Below are positions 1 to 11,447 of a stretch of DNA of 64,000 bases, one piece after another. The number at the start of each line of letters is the position of its first letter. Position 1 is the stretch's first letter. The DNA lies in NCBI GenBank assembly GCA_036435485.1, contig CM071597.1:172342147-172406146 (forward strand), read 5' to 3'. A model generated the notes under the pieces. The model saw only the letters and a list, made by a program, of their open reading frames with translations. It was not told where the DNA came from and did no database searches. Source of the stretch: Saposhnikovia divaricata. Lineage: Eukaryota; Streptophyta; Magnoliopsida; Apiales; Apiaceae. The position numbers were made by a program, and so were the translations under genes.

Positions 1-2058
1 CGGACCCCTTCATATCCCTAATTTCTAGGTCAAACTCTTGGAGCAACAAGATCCACCTAATCAATCGGGCCTTAGAGTCTTTCTTAGAGAAGAGATATCG
101 AAGGGCGGAATGATCAGTGTAAACAATGATTTTTGAACCAATAAGATACGACCTAAACTTCTCGAGGGCAAAAACTACGGCTAGAACTCCTTCTCGGTGG
201 TTGAATAATTGAGTTGCGCATCATTTAAGGTCTTACTAGCGTAGTATATGACATGAGGTATCTTATTGATTCGTTGTCCTAATACCGCCCATAATGCGTA
301 ATCAGATGCATCACACATTACCTCGAAAGGTTGACTCCAATCGGGAGACTTGATAATCGGGGCCGAGGTCAACTCTTTCTTAAGGTGTTCAAAAGATTGT
401 AAACAATCTTTAGTGAACTCGAATTTGACATCTTTACCAAGAAGGGTGGTCAAGGGTCTAGCATTTTTGCTAAAATCTTTAATGAAACGCCTATAAAAAC
501 CCGCATGTCCTAAAAAGGAACGAATTCCTTTGACCGATGTTGGTGGGGGTAGATTGGCAATGAGGTCAACTTTGGATTTATCTACTTCGATCCCCATTTC
601 AGAAATTCTATGACCAAGAACGATTCCTTCTTTAACCATGAAATGACATTTTTCCCAATTAAGAACGAGGTTGGTTTCTTTACATCTCTTTAAGACTAAC
701 TCAAGATGGTTTAGGCATTGATGAAAAGACGAACCAAAGATGGAGAAGTCATCTATGAAAATCTCTAGGAAGTCACCAACTATGTCAGAAAAGATGCTCA
801 TCATGCACCTTTGGAAGGTGGCCGGGGCAGTGGTTAGACCGAAAGCTAAGCGACGATAAGCAAAGGTTCCAAAGGGACATGTGAAAGTGGTTTTCTCTTG
901 GTCTTCGGGAGCTATAGAAATTTGAAAATACCCGGAATAACCATCTAGAAAGCAATAGTAGGCGTGACCCGCTAACCTTTCTAACATTTGATCTATGAAT
1001 GGCAAAGGAAAGTGGTCTTTTCTAGTGGCATCGTTGAGTTTCCTATAGTCTATGCACACCCTCCAACCGGATTGGACACGAGTAGGAACTTGCTCATTGT
1101 TCTCGTTAGTCACCACGGTAATACCCGACTTTTTAGGTACTACCTGAATCAGGCTAACCCAAGAGCTATCAGAAATGGGATAAATGATTCCATTATCGAG
1201 ACACTTAAGAATTTCCTTCCTAACGACTTCCATCATGGTAGGGTTCAACCGCCTTTGTGGCTCACGAACTGGTTTGGCATCATCAACTAAGTGAATCCGA
1301 TGTTGGACAATGGCCGGACTAATTCCTTTAATATCCGAGATACTCCAACCTATGGCTTCCTTATGTTCTCTAAGCACATTTACAAGCTCATCCTCTTGTG
1401 ACTTGGTCAAATTAGAGGCAATGATAACGGGAAGAGACTCGTTAGGACCTAAAAAGGCGTACTTAAGAGTGTCGGGAAGAGGTTTGAGTTCTAAATCGGG
1501 CGGCTTTGACTCAACGGTTTCACTAGTTTCGAAAAGTGGCAAAGGAGGTGGTTCACATGCTTGGTTATTTGTAGGAATGGTGGAATCTAACATTGCATTG
1601 ACCTCATTTGTATATTCAGAATCATCCCAATCTTGACCAAAGTGTTTTAAACAAAAATCAAGAGCATCATTAGGGTTGATGAATTCTTGATCAACTATAT
1701 CATCAATTAAATTGACATCCATAGGTTGATCATAGAGATCATCGGGTTTTTTCCCTATGTGAAAAATATTGAGGTTAATGGTCATGTTCCCAAATGTTAG
1801 TTTCATTAATCCATTTCTACAATTAATCAAAGCATTGGAGGTGGCTAGAAATGGCCTTCCTAGAATGATAGGAATCTGATTCTTAGGGTTCTTGACCGGT
1901 TCGGTTTCTAGGACGACAAAATCAACGGGAAAGAAAAAGTCACCTACTTTAATTAGCACGTCTTCAATAATCCCCTTAGGAACCTTGACAGAACGATCTG
2001 CTAATTGAAGTGTAACATTTGTTCTTTGAAGCTCTCCTAAACCTAGGGCTTGATAGAC
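1..2058 (-). pseudogene. Athila pol: protease end, reverse transcriptase, RNase H start (broken)
   Basis: The open stretch from 1959 down to 181 encodes the end of the aspartic protease region (IPIILGRPFLATSNALI), a linker, then a full reverse transcriptase with WRVCIDYRKLND, the FGLTTAPATFQRCM block and the catalytic FIDDFSIFG, followed by the start of RNase H (FEVMCDASDYA, IYYASKTLNDAQLNY). At about 181-187 the frame ends in a TAG, but the expected continuation (AVVFALEKFRSYLIG, VYTDHSALRYL) is readable in another frame down to base 1, so a small indel lies there. It would copy the element RNA into cDNA in cytoplasmic virus-like particles. As it stands it cannot give a full product. It lies in the same frame as the gag C-terminal part, separated only by the stop near 2059. 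Confidence 0.9.
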
Positions 2059-4015
2059 CTAAAATGGAAGCAAGTTCACACTAGCGCCTAAGTCGAGTAA
2101 TGCCTTGTCCACAAAGGTATTGCCTATGACACATGAAATTGTAGGACAACCGGGGTCCTTATATTTCACGGGAATTTGGTTCGAAAGAATTGAGCTCACT
2201 TGGGATGTCAAGAAGGCTTTCTTAGGGATGTGAGTAGTTCGCTTATGTGTGCACAAATCTTTTAGACATTTCGCATACGAAGGAATTTGTTGAATCGCGT
2301 CTAAAAGAGGAATGTTGACTTTGACTTGCTTAAAAACTTCTAAGATCTTATCCATTTGGGCCGTTTGTTTAGGAGAAATGAGTCGTTGAGGGTAAGGAGC
2401 TTTTGGCTTAAAGACTCGTTCATTAGGTTCTTCGGGGACGGGTTTTGTCCCACTCGTTGATCCTTGTTCCTTAGAACTCTCGGGTTCAAGATTAGCGTTT
2501 GGTTCAGAATTCGATTCGTCTTCTTCGGGAGACTTGTCACCGACATGATTTTCAACTTGCTTACCTGACCTTAAGGAAATGACCGCGTTCACATTGTGAG
2601 GAGGTCTTTGATTGATTGGAAATTTAGGGTTTACCTCGGTTTGACTTGGAACTTTGTTCTTCTCTCGTTCACAAATGGCGTTGGTTAATTGGCTCACTTG
2701 AACCTCTAACTTAGATATGGCTTGAGTACTAGCATTCAAAATTTGCCTATCTTGAGTCATGGTTTGCATGAAGGTCTGTTGAGATTGAGCCAAATTAGTC
2801 GTTGATTTTAGGAGCGCATCGAGAGTCTTTTCCAAGGAATTTATTCTCTTATCCGATTCATGAAAGCCGGGTTAGTGGGCGGGTGTTTGATTTTGATAAG
2901 GAATGTGATTTTGAGTCATGTTTGAAAAAGGAGCTTGGTTTGGATAATTCGGCTTTTGAAAAGATGGTGGAGATTGGAAATTTTGGCCTTGGTTCCAAGA
3001 GAAATTAGGGTGGTTCTTCCACCCGGGATTGTAAGTCGGTGCAAACGGGTCATTCCGAGGTCTCAGTTAAAACATTGCGTTCACTTGCTCAAAATCGGGA
3101 CAAGGTTGAGACTCAAAGTTCGAAGAATTAAAATTTGGGTACATAGACATGGGTGGGGGACTACTATGAGTTTCTAGAGCTTCGAGTCTCCTAGTAAGGG
3201 TGGCTAGCTTGGCATCGGTTGCAATATTGTTCCCAATTGAATGTAGACCCCTAGAAGAACTAGATGACTCGTTGGACTTGTGAGGTTCCCTAGTAGACTC
3301 CCACAACATTGTCTTCTTGGCTAATTCCTCGAAAAACTCCCACCCTTCGTATTCATTTTTCTCCATGAATTTTCCTTGGCACATAGACTCTAACAACGCG
3401 GTTGTTGGACTATCTAAGGCCTCGTAAACAATCTTGCAAAGCCTCCATTTTTCTATTCCGTGGTGGGGGCATTGTGATAAGAGATTTTTAAAACGATCAA
3501 AATATTTCGAAAAAGACTCATTTTCCTTTTGATGAAATTGATTTATTTCGTTTGTAATCCTTGTAGTCTTATGGTTTGGAAAAATATTTTTTAATAAAAA
3601 TTATCACAAATCCCTCCCACGTTGAAATAGAATTAACGGGTAGACTATACAACCATTTTTTGGCATTTTCTTTCAAGGCGAAGTTGATAAGTCTAAGCCT
3701 AATGGAGTCTTCGGTCAATTGTTGGAGTTTTTGTAGAGCACAAACCTCCTCGAATTCATGAAGGAAAATATACGGATCCTCACCATCACTCCCGGTAAAC
3801 TTAGGTAACATGCTAATGTGGTGAGCTTTGATCTCGAAATTATTACCATTTACGGGAGGAAGAGTGATGCACGAAGGTTGAGCAGAACGGGTGGGGTAGC
3901 AACGGTCCTTAAGAGACAAGGCCGTGTTTACTAATGGTTCGGAATTATCTATAGACTCGGAATCAGAAGAGGAAGAACTCTCAAATGATCTCACTAGTCT
4001 AGAAGAATTATCCAT
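2059..4015 (-). pseudogene. Athila gag and protease start (broken)
   Basis: The most likely start is the ATG at 4015 (MDNSSRLVRSFESSSSS), chosen because the gag similarity begins there and the upstream 23 codons look like leader. The first part, to about 3590, holds the retrotransposon gag core (FTGSDGEDPYIFLHEFEEVC, KKWLYSLPVNSISTWEGF). A frameshift near 3580-3600 then moves the reading frame: the gag continuation (the region with ESMCQGKFMEKNEYEGWEFF) is open from about 3396. Further stops occur near 3068 and 2875. From 2835 to 2059 comes a Gln/Ser-rich and then charged linker, ending in the protease motif LLDLGASVNLLPF, directly followed by a TAG where the family has a serine codon. Structural capsid protein by family; inactive here. 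Confidence 0.85.
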
Positions 4016-4995
4016 AATCCAAATAGTTCGCAGAAACCATGTAAAGAAACACGTAGCAAATAAGTGCGATAAATTAAAACACACAAAAAGAAAGGGTGTA
4101 AAATTAAAAGAAAAATCCTAAACCTAGGGTTCCCTAATAAAATAACTAGACCTTGCTCCTAACTGTAAGGGCTACCAAAAACTAGGTAAATCAATAATTA
4201 TTCGAACCGGCTTGGCCAGGTAGGTGCAAGCATTGCCAAGAGGCTAAACACCAACCTAGACACCAAACCTTAATTGGCCAGGTCAGCTTTCGCTTTCCTA
4301 GACACCAAAAAGTAAGAATAATTAAAGATTACTTCGTTTCTTAAGCACCTTCCTAATTGAGCGCGAGATTCCTAGGGGCAAACGTCTAATTAATTTTATT
4401 AAAGGCAAGATATGCAAAATGAGGAATTAAATTGTTTTTGGGCTAAGGAAAGAGTGATGAAATCCCTTCCCTTATCTTTTGAGAGGTTTTGCCCTTAATG
4501 TTTATTTACAAAATGATGCAACAAACAATGATATATACAAAAATTATAAACAAATATGGATGCTTACACTACGTGATTTAATCTAAAGAAAGAAAGAAAT
4601 TTAACGTACCTTAGGGTCCTCCAGCGATCACCACAATTATAGGTACGAAAAATTAAAAACAAGAAAATAAAAAAAATCTAGATGATGTGCCCTAAGTGAT
4701 TAAATGCATGATGCAACAATTATGTATTTACAACTAATTTTTTTGGATTTTTAATTTTTAATTTTTTTGTGATTTTGTGATTTTTAATTTTTTTTTTTGA
4801 TTTTCTAAAAAAAACGAAAGAGGAGAGAGATACGGTTTACCCAAGCAAAGCTTCCAAAATTCCGAGAAAATTCTTCCGCTTTAATCCAAGTCACCCGAAT
4901 TTTCCTCCAAATTCCTCGAAAAAATGCAAACAAGAAAAAGGGTGAGAAGAGAGCTAATCCGAAAAATCAAAAATTAAGGTGCGAAAAATAATTAG
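4016..4995 (-). other. Athila 5' leader, noncoding
   Basis: About 1 kb between gag and the primer-binding site. It is AT-rich with A/T runs near 4660-4820. I see no gene; this is the untranslated leader of the element. Confidence 0.7.
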
Positions 4996-5013
4996 TCCCC
5001 GGCAGCGGCGCCA
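4996..5013 (-). other. Athila primer-binding site
   Basis: Minus-strand TGGCGCCGCTGCCGGGGA, six bases inside the end of the LTR. This is the standard Athila/Tat-type tRNA primer site, where minus-strand DNA synthesis starts. It fixes both the orientation and the LTR boundary. Confidence 0.92.
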
Positions 5014-5019
5014 AAAACT

Positions 5020-7496
5020 TGTTGTGCTAAAAATAAAGAAGACATTTGAATCGCAAGCGCACAATTTGTTTCGTTGTAAAATTTATGATTCGTTCCTCGG
5101 AGACTAATATTTTTCGCAAATCCTTAATTTTTAACTTAATCGAATTAGGACAAATTTGGGTTTTGGAAAATTGGATTTTTAACTAATTAATTACTAAAAT
5201 AAATTTTAATTTATTTTAAGAAGGAAATTAAATTTAACCTAATTTCAAACTATCTAATTAATTAACAAAAACTAAATTATTTAAGTACTCACCGAATTTA
5301 TTTACAGAAAACTAAGAAAATTCAGAAATAACAATTCACTTAAAACCAAACAACGAAATTAACGACGAAAATTAACTACAAAGGAGCAACATACACGACT
5401 CAAAAACAATCATAAACAGACTCTTGACTACAATGATTCAAATTCAACAATGAACAGAACCGCGACTACTCAGCAATGATTCGATGATAAACTCTAATTA
5501 CACAGCAACAGTAAAAACGCAGTTCATGACCTAGACTCAAATCAGATGCGGATGGAAGAAACAGAACATATATCTCATCAAACTCGCAGCATTCGATCAG
5601 AACAAAGCAAAACCGAAAGGAGAAGGCCAGGTTAACATGGCTGCAAACAAAGTAAAAGCGCAGAAAAAAAAACTCGCAGAAAAACAACTAAGAAGGCGAA
5701 CAGAACCTGAACCACTATAACTCGCAAAAACCAAGGAACAAAACTCGCGAAAACAGTAAACAAGAGACACGAGACTTAGAACGAAACTAAAACGTAACTC
5801 GGAAGCACCAGAAAATCAATGAAAAAAACGTAAAACAGTCGAAAAAAAACAAACCAGCGTTTTACAGACCATAAACCAGAACAAACCATACTCAGAATCG
5901 ACCACTACAATTCGGTAACTTGGAGCACTGAACAGCATCTCGGAAATTTAAACAAACGAATCAGCCGAAACCTCAACAGCAAAACAAGACTTACGGAAGA
6001 AATACCACAGACAGGTGACTCGCAAATCAGTAAAGAAATGTCTCAACAGACTTTAGAACTCAGACAAAACTCAAACAGAACAGTGACAACTTATTAAACA
6101 CAGAACTCGGTGAAAAGGAAAAAAACGCAGGCGCAGAAAACAGCTCTGAAATTAAAAACAAAAGTGACGCACTACAGCACTGGAAACTCTGCAATAACTC
6201 GGCAAATAAGAAAACAAACTCAGTAACTACCCAATAATTCAACCAACTAAACCAACCAAAAACATAACAAACAAACAAAACACGCAACAAACAATTCGAA
6301 CTTAGAATATTGCAGTAAACAAACTCGGCACTAGGAAATCGAACAAGAAGAAAATGGACAGAGAAGATAGAAAGAAAAAGGGGTCTGTGGGTTTGAATGG
6401 AATAGAGAAGGGACATAGAATTCGTATATGTAACTTGCAGAGAGAAAAAGGGGGGCAGTCAGCAGTGTTTGTGTATTAACGAAAAAAAAGAGGATGAAAA
6501 GGAGAAAAGAAGATGAAGGGGAGTAAAGAAGAGATGCAGGGGTTTGGATTGAGAAATGGAGGAGACAAAGAAGAGGGGAGAGGTCTGTGTTTTGTTTGTA
6601 ATTCGAAGAAGAAGAAATAAAAAAAATGCTGGGTTTGAAAACTAGAAAACAGGGGAGGAAATAGACATGCTACGAATTAAGAAAAAATAAGGGAAGAAAA
6701 TAAATGCTGAAATTTTGTAAATTAATATTTTTTTATTTTTTTATTATTAAATAAAAACGAAAATAGAGAGATTAACTAGGAAATTAAAATTACACTAAAT
6801 GATAATTTGGAAATAAATAGCCCTCAATAAAATGGAAATTTAAAGGGGCAAAATTACGAATTAAAACTAAGAACAAGAAATTAAAGTTTCGTTACTTTCA
6901 ACCCCAAGTGGTTAGCAACGGGATTTACGAAAATAACGAAACAAGGCAACAATAACGAAAGAGCAAGACAAGAAGTAAAGAAAATAAAATTGCATTAATT
7001 ATAATAGGAGTGTTTACAAGATTTGAAACTAAGAAAAGAAATACACGAAAATAAAACTATCCTAAAATCTAAGTTACTAAATACAAGGGGGTGAGGGGGT
7101 ATTTATAGGGTAGGAATTAGGGTTAAGGGGGTTGTTGGGTAAATCCCCACCATACATTTGGGTTGTGTGGTGGTGAAATCCTAGCCATCTATTTGATTCC
7201 TTCCCCCTTAAGCTTTGAAGAGTTGATCTTGGCCATACACTTTTCTAATGTGTTGGGATGATCTCCACCTTCCACTTGTCTTGAAATATTCCTTTTGCTC
7301 CAAGCTCCTAATTCTTTTCCTTTTTTCATTTTTGGTCCTTTTTCTTCCTCTTTTTCCCTTCCTTGCACTTTATTTATTTAATTTGTCATTTCTTTATTTA
7401 TTTACGATTTTCCTGAAATGTAACAAAATAAAATATTAAAACATGAGTCCAAGCAATAAATAGGTAGATAAAATATGCAAAAATATGCACTTATCA
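5020..7496 (-). repeat. Athila 5' LTR
   Basis: On the minus strand the LTR begins TGATAAGTGCATATTT at 7496 and ends TTTAGCACAACA at 5020, giving the usual TG...CA ends and a length of 2477 bp, typical of Athila. The partner LTR is outside the window, so identity and age cannot be judged. Short open frames inside (for example 5466-5687, 6060-6416) have no recognisable protein content and lie in purine/pyrimidine-biased DNA; I do not call them genes. Confidence 0.9.
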
Positions 7497-8107
7497 ATAA
7501 GTTCCTGGGTCATCCTAGTATTTAACTAGTCACCAAAAATCAGAGAATTTTAGCACATATTATATACCAATAAGTTCCTGGGTCATCCTAGTATCCAACA
7601 TAATCTCAAAGGAGTATAACAACCTATATACATTTTCTTTGGGGTATTGCAGTAAGAATTTTATTCTACCAGAGTATAACTAACAGAGTTTAGAGTTCAT
7701 CAACATGAGTAGTTATTCATGAAAGGTAATGCACACAGTATTTATAGACTCAGAGTTTAGGATAAAATAAACTAAGAGATGCTATAAATATGAACCAGTA
7801 TCATGTTGTGTTAACTTTCTTCACAATCTAAGATTGGATCACAATAACTTAAAAAGATTCATGATTAATTTCTGAGAATCATGCTTCATACATATTTCTT
7901 CATTGGTGTTTTCATTTAGACAAAAATCAACTCAGAGTTCACAGAGTTTATCAAACTTATTAACAGTGTATGACATACAGGCATGCTGACAGAGTTTAAC
8001 AGAGTATGCATAACAGAGTTTAATCAACAGAGTTCACTTAGCACTTAACCAGTCAGGAAATATGAGTAATACAATACATAAGTAAAATTTGAATCTAACC
8101 AACATTC
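7497..8107 (-). other. Copia 3' noncoding region with repeated motifs
   Basis: No ORF. A 26-bp direct repeat beginning ATAAGTTCCTGGGTCATCC occurs at about 7497 and 7570. The octamer CAGAGTTT or close variants recur at least six times between 7680 and 8035. This is where Sireviruses carry polypurine tracts and, in some members, an env-like gene; neither is clear here. Confidence 0.6.
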
Positions 8108-11100
8108 CTAGTCAGAACCAGAGACCATTCCTAGTTCATTGACCAGTCTTGTAAATGTAGCTTCACTCAATGGTTTAGTGAAGATATCTGCAAGCTGTTG
8201 TTCTGAAGACACAAAATGTAGTTCAATATTCCCTTCTTCCACATGTTCTCTGATGAAGTGGTACCTTATGCTGATGTGCTTGGTCATTGAATGCTGTACT
8301 AGATTACCTGTCATAGCAATTGCACTTTGATTATCACAGTAAATAGGAATTTTACTGTACCTCAATCCATAATCCAGCAATTGATTCTTCATCCACAAGA
8401 TCTGTGCACAACAGCTACCAGCTGTAATATACTCTGCTTCAGCTGTAGATGTGGAAATTGATTTCTGTTTCTTGCTGTACCAGGAGACAAGTCTGTCACC
8501 AAGAAATTGACAACTTCCACTAGTGCTCTTTCTGTCTATCTTGCAGCCTGCAAAGCTTGCATCAGAATACCCAAGTAGCTTGAAATCTGATTCTCTGGGG
8601 TACCACAGACCTAATGATATGGTGCCCTTGAGATACTTGAAGATTCGTTTTACAGCTGTTAGATGAGGCTCTCTAGGATCTGCCTGAAACCTTGCACAAA
8701 GACAGGTTGCATACATGATGTCAGGCCTACTAGCTGTCAAGTATAGAAGTGATCCTATCATGCCCCTATAGTTTGTCATATCCACTGAAACTCCTGTGTT
8801 TTTGTCCAATTTAGTTGCTGTTGCCATGGGAGTTGATGCAGATGAACAGTCAAGCATACCAAATTTCTTGAGAAGATTTCTGGTATATTTTTCTTGATTA
8901 ATGAAAATACCATCATCTGTTTGTCTAACCTGTAGGCCTAGAAAGTAACTAAGCTCTCCCATCATGCTCATTTGATACCTGGACTGCATGAGCTTGGCAA
9001 ACTTTTTACAGAGTTTATCATTAGTAGACCCAAAGATAATGTCATCAACATATATCTGAACTAAAAGGAGGTCACTTCCTTGATTGAAATAAAACAGAGT
9101 TTTGTCAATTGTTCATCTGTTGAATCCACTTTCTAGAAGAAATTGAGCAAGTGTCTCATACCATGCTCTTGGTGCCTGCTTAAGTCCATATAGTGCCTTA
9201 TCTAGCCTGTAGACATAATCTGGATATTTGGGGTCCACAAATCCTGGTGGTTGTTCAACAAACACTTCTTCTTCAAGCTTTCCATTCAGAAAAGCACTTT
9301 TCACATCCATCTGGAACACTTTGAATTTCTTGTGAGAGGCATATGCTAGAAAAATTCTGATTGCCTCCAATCTTGCAACTGGAGCAAATGTTTCATCATA
9401 GTCTATTCCTTCCTGCTGTGAATAGCCTTTTGCTACCAGTCTAGCCTTGTTCCTTGTGATAACACCTTCACTGTCAGTCTTGTTTCTGAAAACCCATTTA
9501 GTACCAACAATAGATCTGTTCTTTGGCCTTGGTACAAGGGTCCAAACTTCATTTCTTTCAAATTCATTCAACTCTTCCTGCATTGTTGTTATCCAGTCAG
9601 CATCTTGAAGAGCTTCTTCCACTTTCTTTGGTTCATTTTTAGACAAGAATGCATTAAACAGACATTCACTTGCAGTAGCACTTCTTGTTTTCACTTTTGC
9701 ATCTGGATCACCAATTATCAAATCAGGTGTATGTGATTTAGTCCATTTCCTAGCAGAAGGCAAATGACTTCTGTCAGTATGTGATCCTCCCCCTTGATCC
9801 ATGCTCTCCTGATTTTGTTGTGATCTATCTTCGTTTTCTGAGACTCTCCCTGAACTTGACTGCCCAGAGTCAGAATTTGAATTTTCAGAGTTTGAATCAT
9901 CAGAGTTTGATCCAGATTTTTCAGTTGACTCATTATTAGTGTTTGAGTCTTCATCTTGATCATGCTCCCCCTCAACTGGTTCTTCCCTTTGTTGTGGCTG
10001 AGAAGTTTCTCCAGTGTTTACCAGTAGAGGTTCAGAGTTTGTTTCAACAGAGTCTGTCAGAATTGTTTCATCAGAGTTTACTGCATCAGAGTTTAAATCT
10101 TCATTTTCAAAGTTCAGTTGATCATATTCATCTTTGTCTTCAAGTCCAGTTATCTTCTTATCATCAAAAGACACATGTATAGATTCCATGATCACTTTAG
10201 TTCTCAAATTGTAAACTCTGAATGCCTTTGTTGACAGTGGATAGCCAACAAAAATTCCTTCATCTGCCTTTAGCTCAAACTTGGTCAACTGTTCAGGATG
10301 AGTCTTCAAAACAAAACATTTGCACCCGAAAATATGAAAGTATTTCAGGTTAGGCTTCTTTTTCTTCACCATCTCATATGGTGTCTTTCCATGCTTATTG
10401 AGAAGTGTAGCATTTTGAGTAAAACAAGCAGTTTGGACAGCTTCTGCCCAGAAATAAGATGGCAATTTTGCTTCATCAAGCATAGTTCTGGCAGCTTCAA
10501 TCAAGGTTCTGTTTTTCCTTTCAACTACACCATTTTGTTGTGGTGTACCAGGTGCTGAAAATTCTTGCTTCACTCCATTGTCCTTGCAGAATTCTTCCAT
10601 TGTTGCATTTCTGAACTCAGTTCCATTATCACTTATGATGATTCTGACATTGTTACTTGATCCTTTGTCCAGAAGCTTCACATGCTCCATCAGAGTTAAT
10701 GCTGTTTTATCATTCTTTGCTAGAAAATACACCCAAGTGAATCTAGTGTATTCATCAACAATGACTAAAGCATATTTCTTCCTTGCTATAGACATAACAT
10801 TTACTGGACCAAAGAGATCAACATGCAGATGATGATAGGGATCAGTGATTGAAAATTCTGTCTTGCTCTTGAAAGATGACTTCCTTTGTTTAGCCTTATG
10901 ACATGAATCACATAGGCCATCAACATTTAACAGAGCCTTTGGGAGTCCTCTTACAAGATCCTTTCTGATCAATTCATTGATGTTGTTCAAGTTCAAATGT
11001 GTGAGTTTCTTGTGCCACTTCCAACTTTCTTCACTAGACATTCTTGTAGACAGGCAAATAGCTTTTCCAACAGAGTCTATCAAAAGTTTGATTTCATAAA

Positions 11101-11437
11101 TGTTGTTTTGCCTGTGACCAACTAGAACAACCTTTCCTATAGATTTACTGATAACTTCACAATATTCAGGTTGAAAATCTACATGATATCCCTTGTCACA
11201 GATTTGACTTACAGATAACAAGTCATGCTTGAGTCCTGGGACATGAGCTACATTGTTGATGATGACATTTCCAAGATTAATATTGCCATATCCCAATGTT
11301 CTTCCTACATTGCCAACACCATAGGAAACTTTTGGGCCAGCCTTCTCCTCATAGTCTGATAGCAGGGCTTTATTTCCAGTCATGTGTCCTGAACATCCAC
11401 TGTCCACGACTAGGGTTGCCTCCTTGTTGCCCTGCAA
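8108..11437 (-). pseudogene. Copia pol polyprotein: protease, integrase, RT, RNase H (one nonsense codon)
   Basis: Domains in order. Aspartic protease: VVDSGCSGHMTG. Gag-pre-integrase and integrase: an HHCC zinc region (CDSCHKAKQR), then catalytic Asp in HVDLFGPV, Asp in ISDNGTEF and Glu in NGVVERKNRT. A Ser/Asp/Glu-rich linker follows. Reverse transcriptase: IVGTKWVFRNK, QMDVKSAFLNG, YGLKQAPRAWY and the catalytic YVDDIIFGST. RNase H: SDASFAG, TAEAEYIT, ending ADIFTKPL. The frame is open from 11437 to 9113, where one TGA stands in for a sense codon inside the RT, and then continues in the same frame to 8108. So a single substitution separates this copy from an open pol. The first codon is not an ATG; pol lies in a different frame from gag, just past its TAA. 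All catalytic residues I looked for are present. Confidence 0.93.
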
Positions 11438-11447
11438 TCACAAGCAA

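Larger units (their letters stand above)
1..7496 (-). mobile_element. Athila-lineage Ty3/gypsy LTR retrotransposon, partial
   Basis: Reading on the minus strand from the right, the order is LTR (7496 to 5020), primer-binding site, leader, gag, protease and reverse transcriptase, with RNase H running off the left edge. Integrase and the 3' LTR are outside the window. Lineage is inferred from the protease-RT sequence (LLDLGASVNLLPF, RVCIDYRKLNDATRKDHFPLP) and from the primer-binding site TGGCGCCGCTGCCGGGGA. The element has at least one frameshift in gag, two or more stops in gag, one stop at the protease and a frameshift in RNase H, so this copy is not autonomous. It is inserted into the 3' noncoding part of the copia element to its right: copia-type repeats begin directly at 7497. 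The left-hand target duplication cannot be checked. Confidence 0.93.

Noticed and set aside
5466..6416. Cys/Phe-rich ORFs in the Athila LTR as a possible envelope or secreted protein
   Set aside because: They come from A/G-biased DNA read on the opposite strand, have no start context, and overlap the LTR promoter area.
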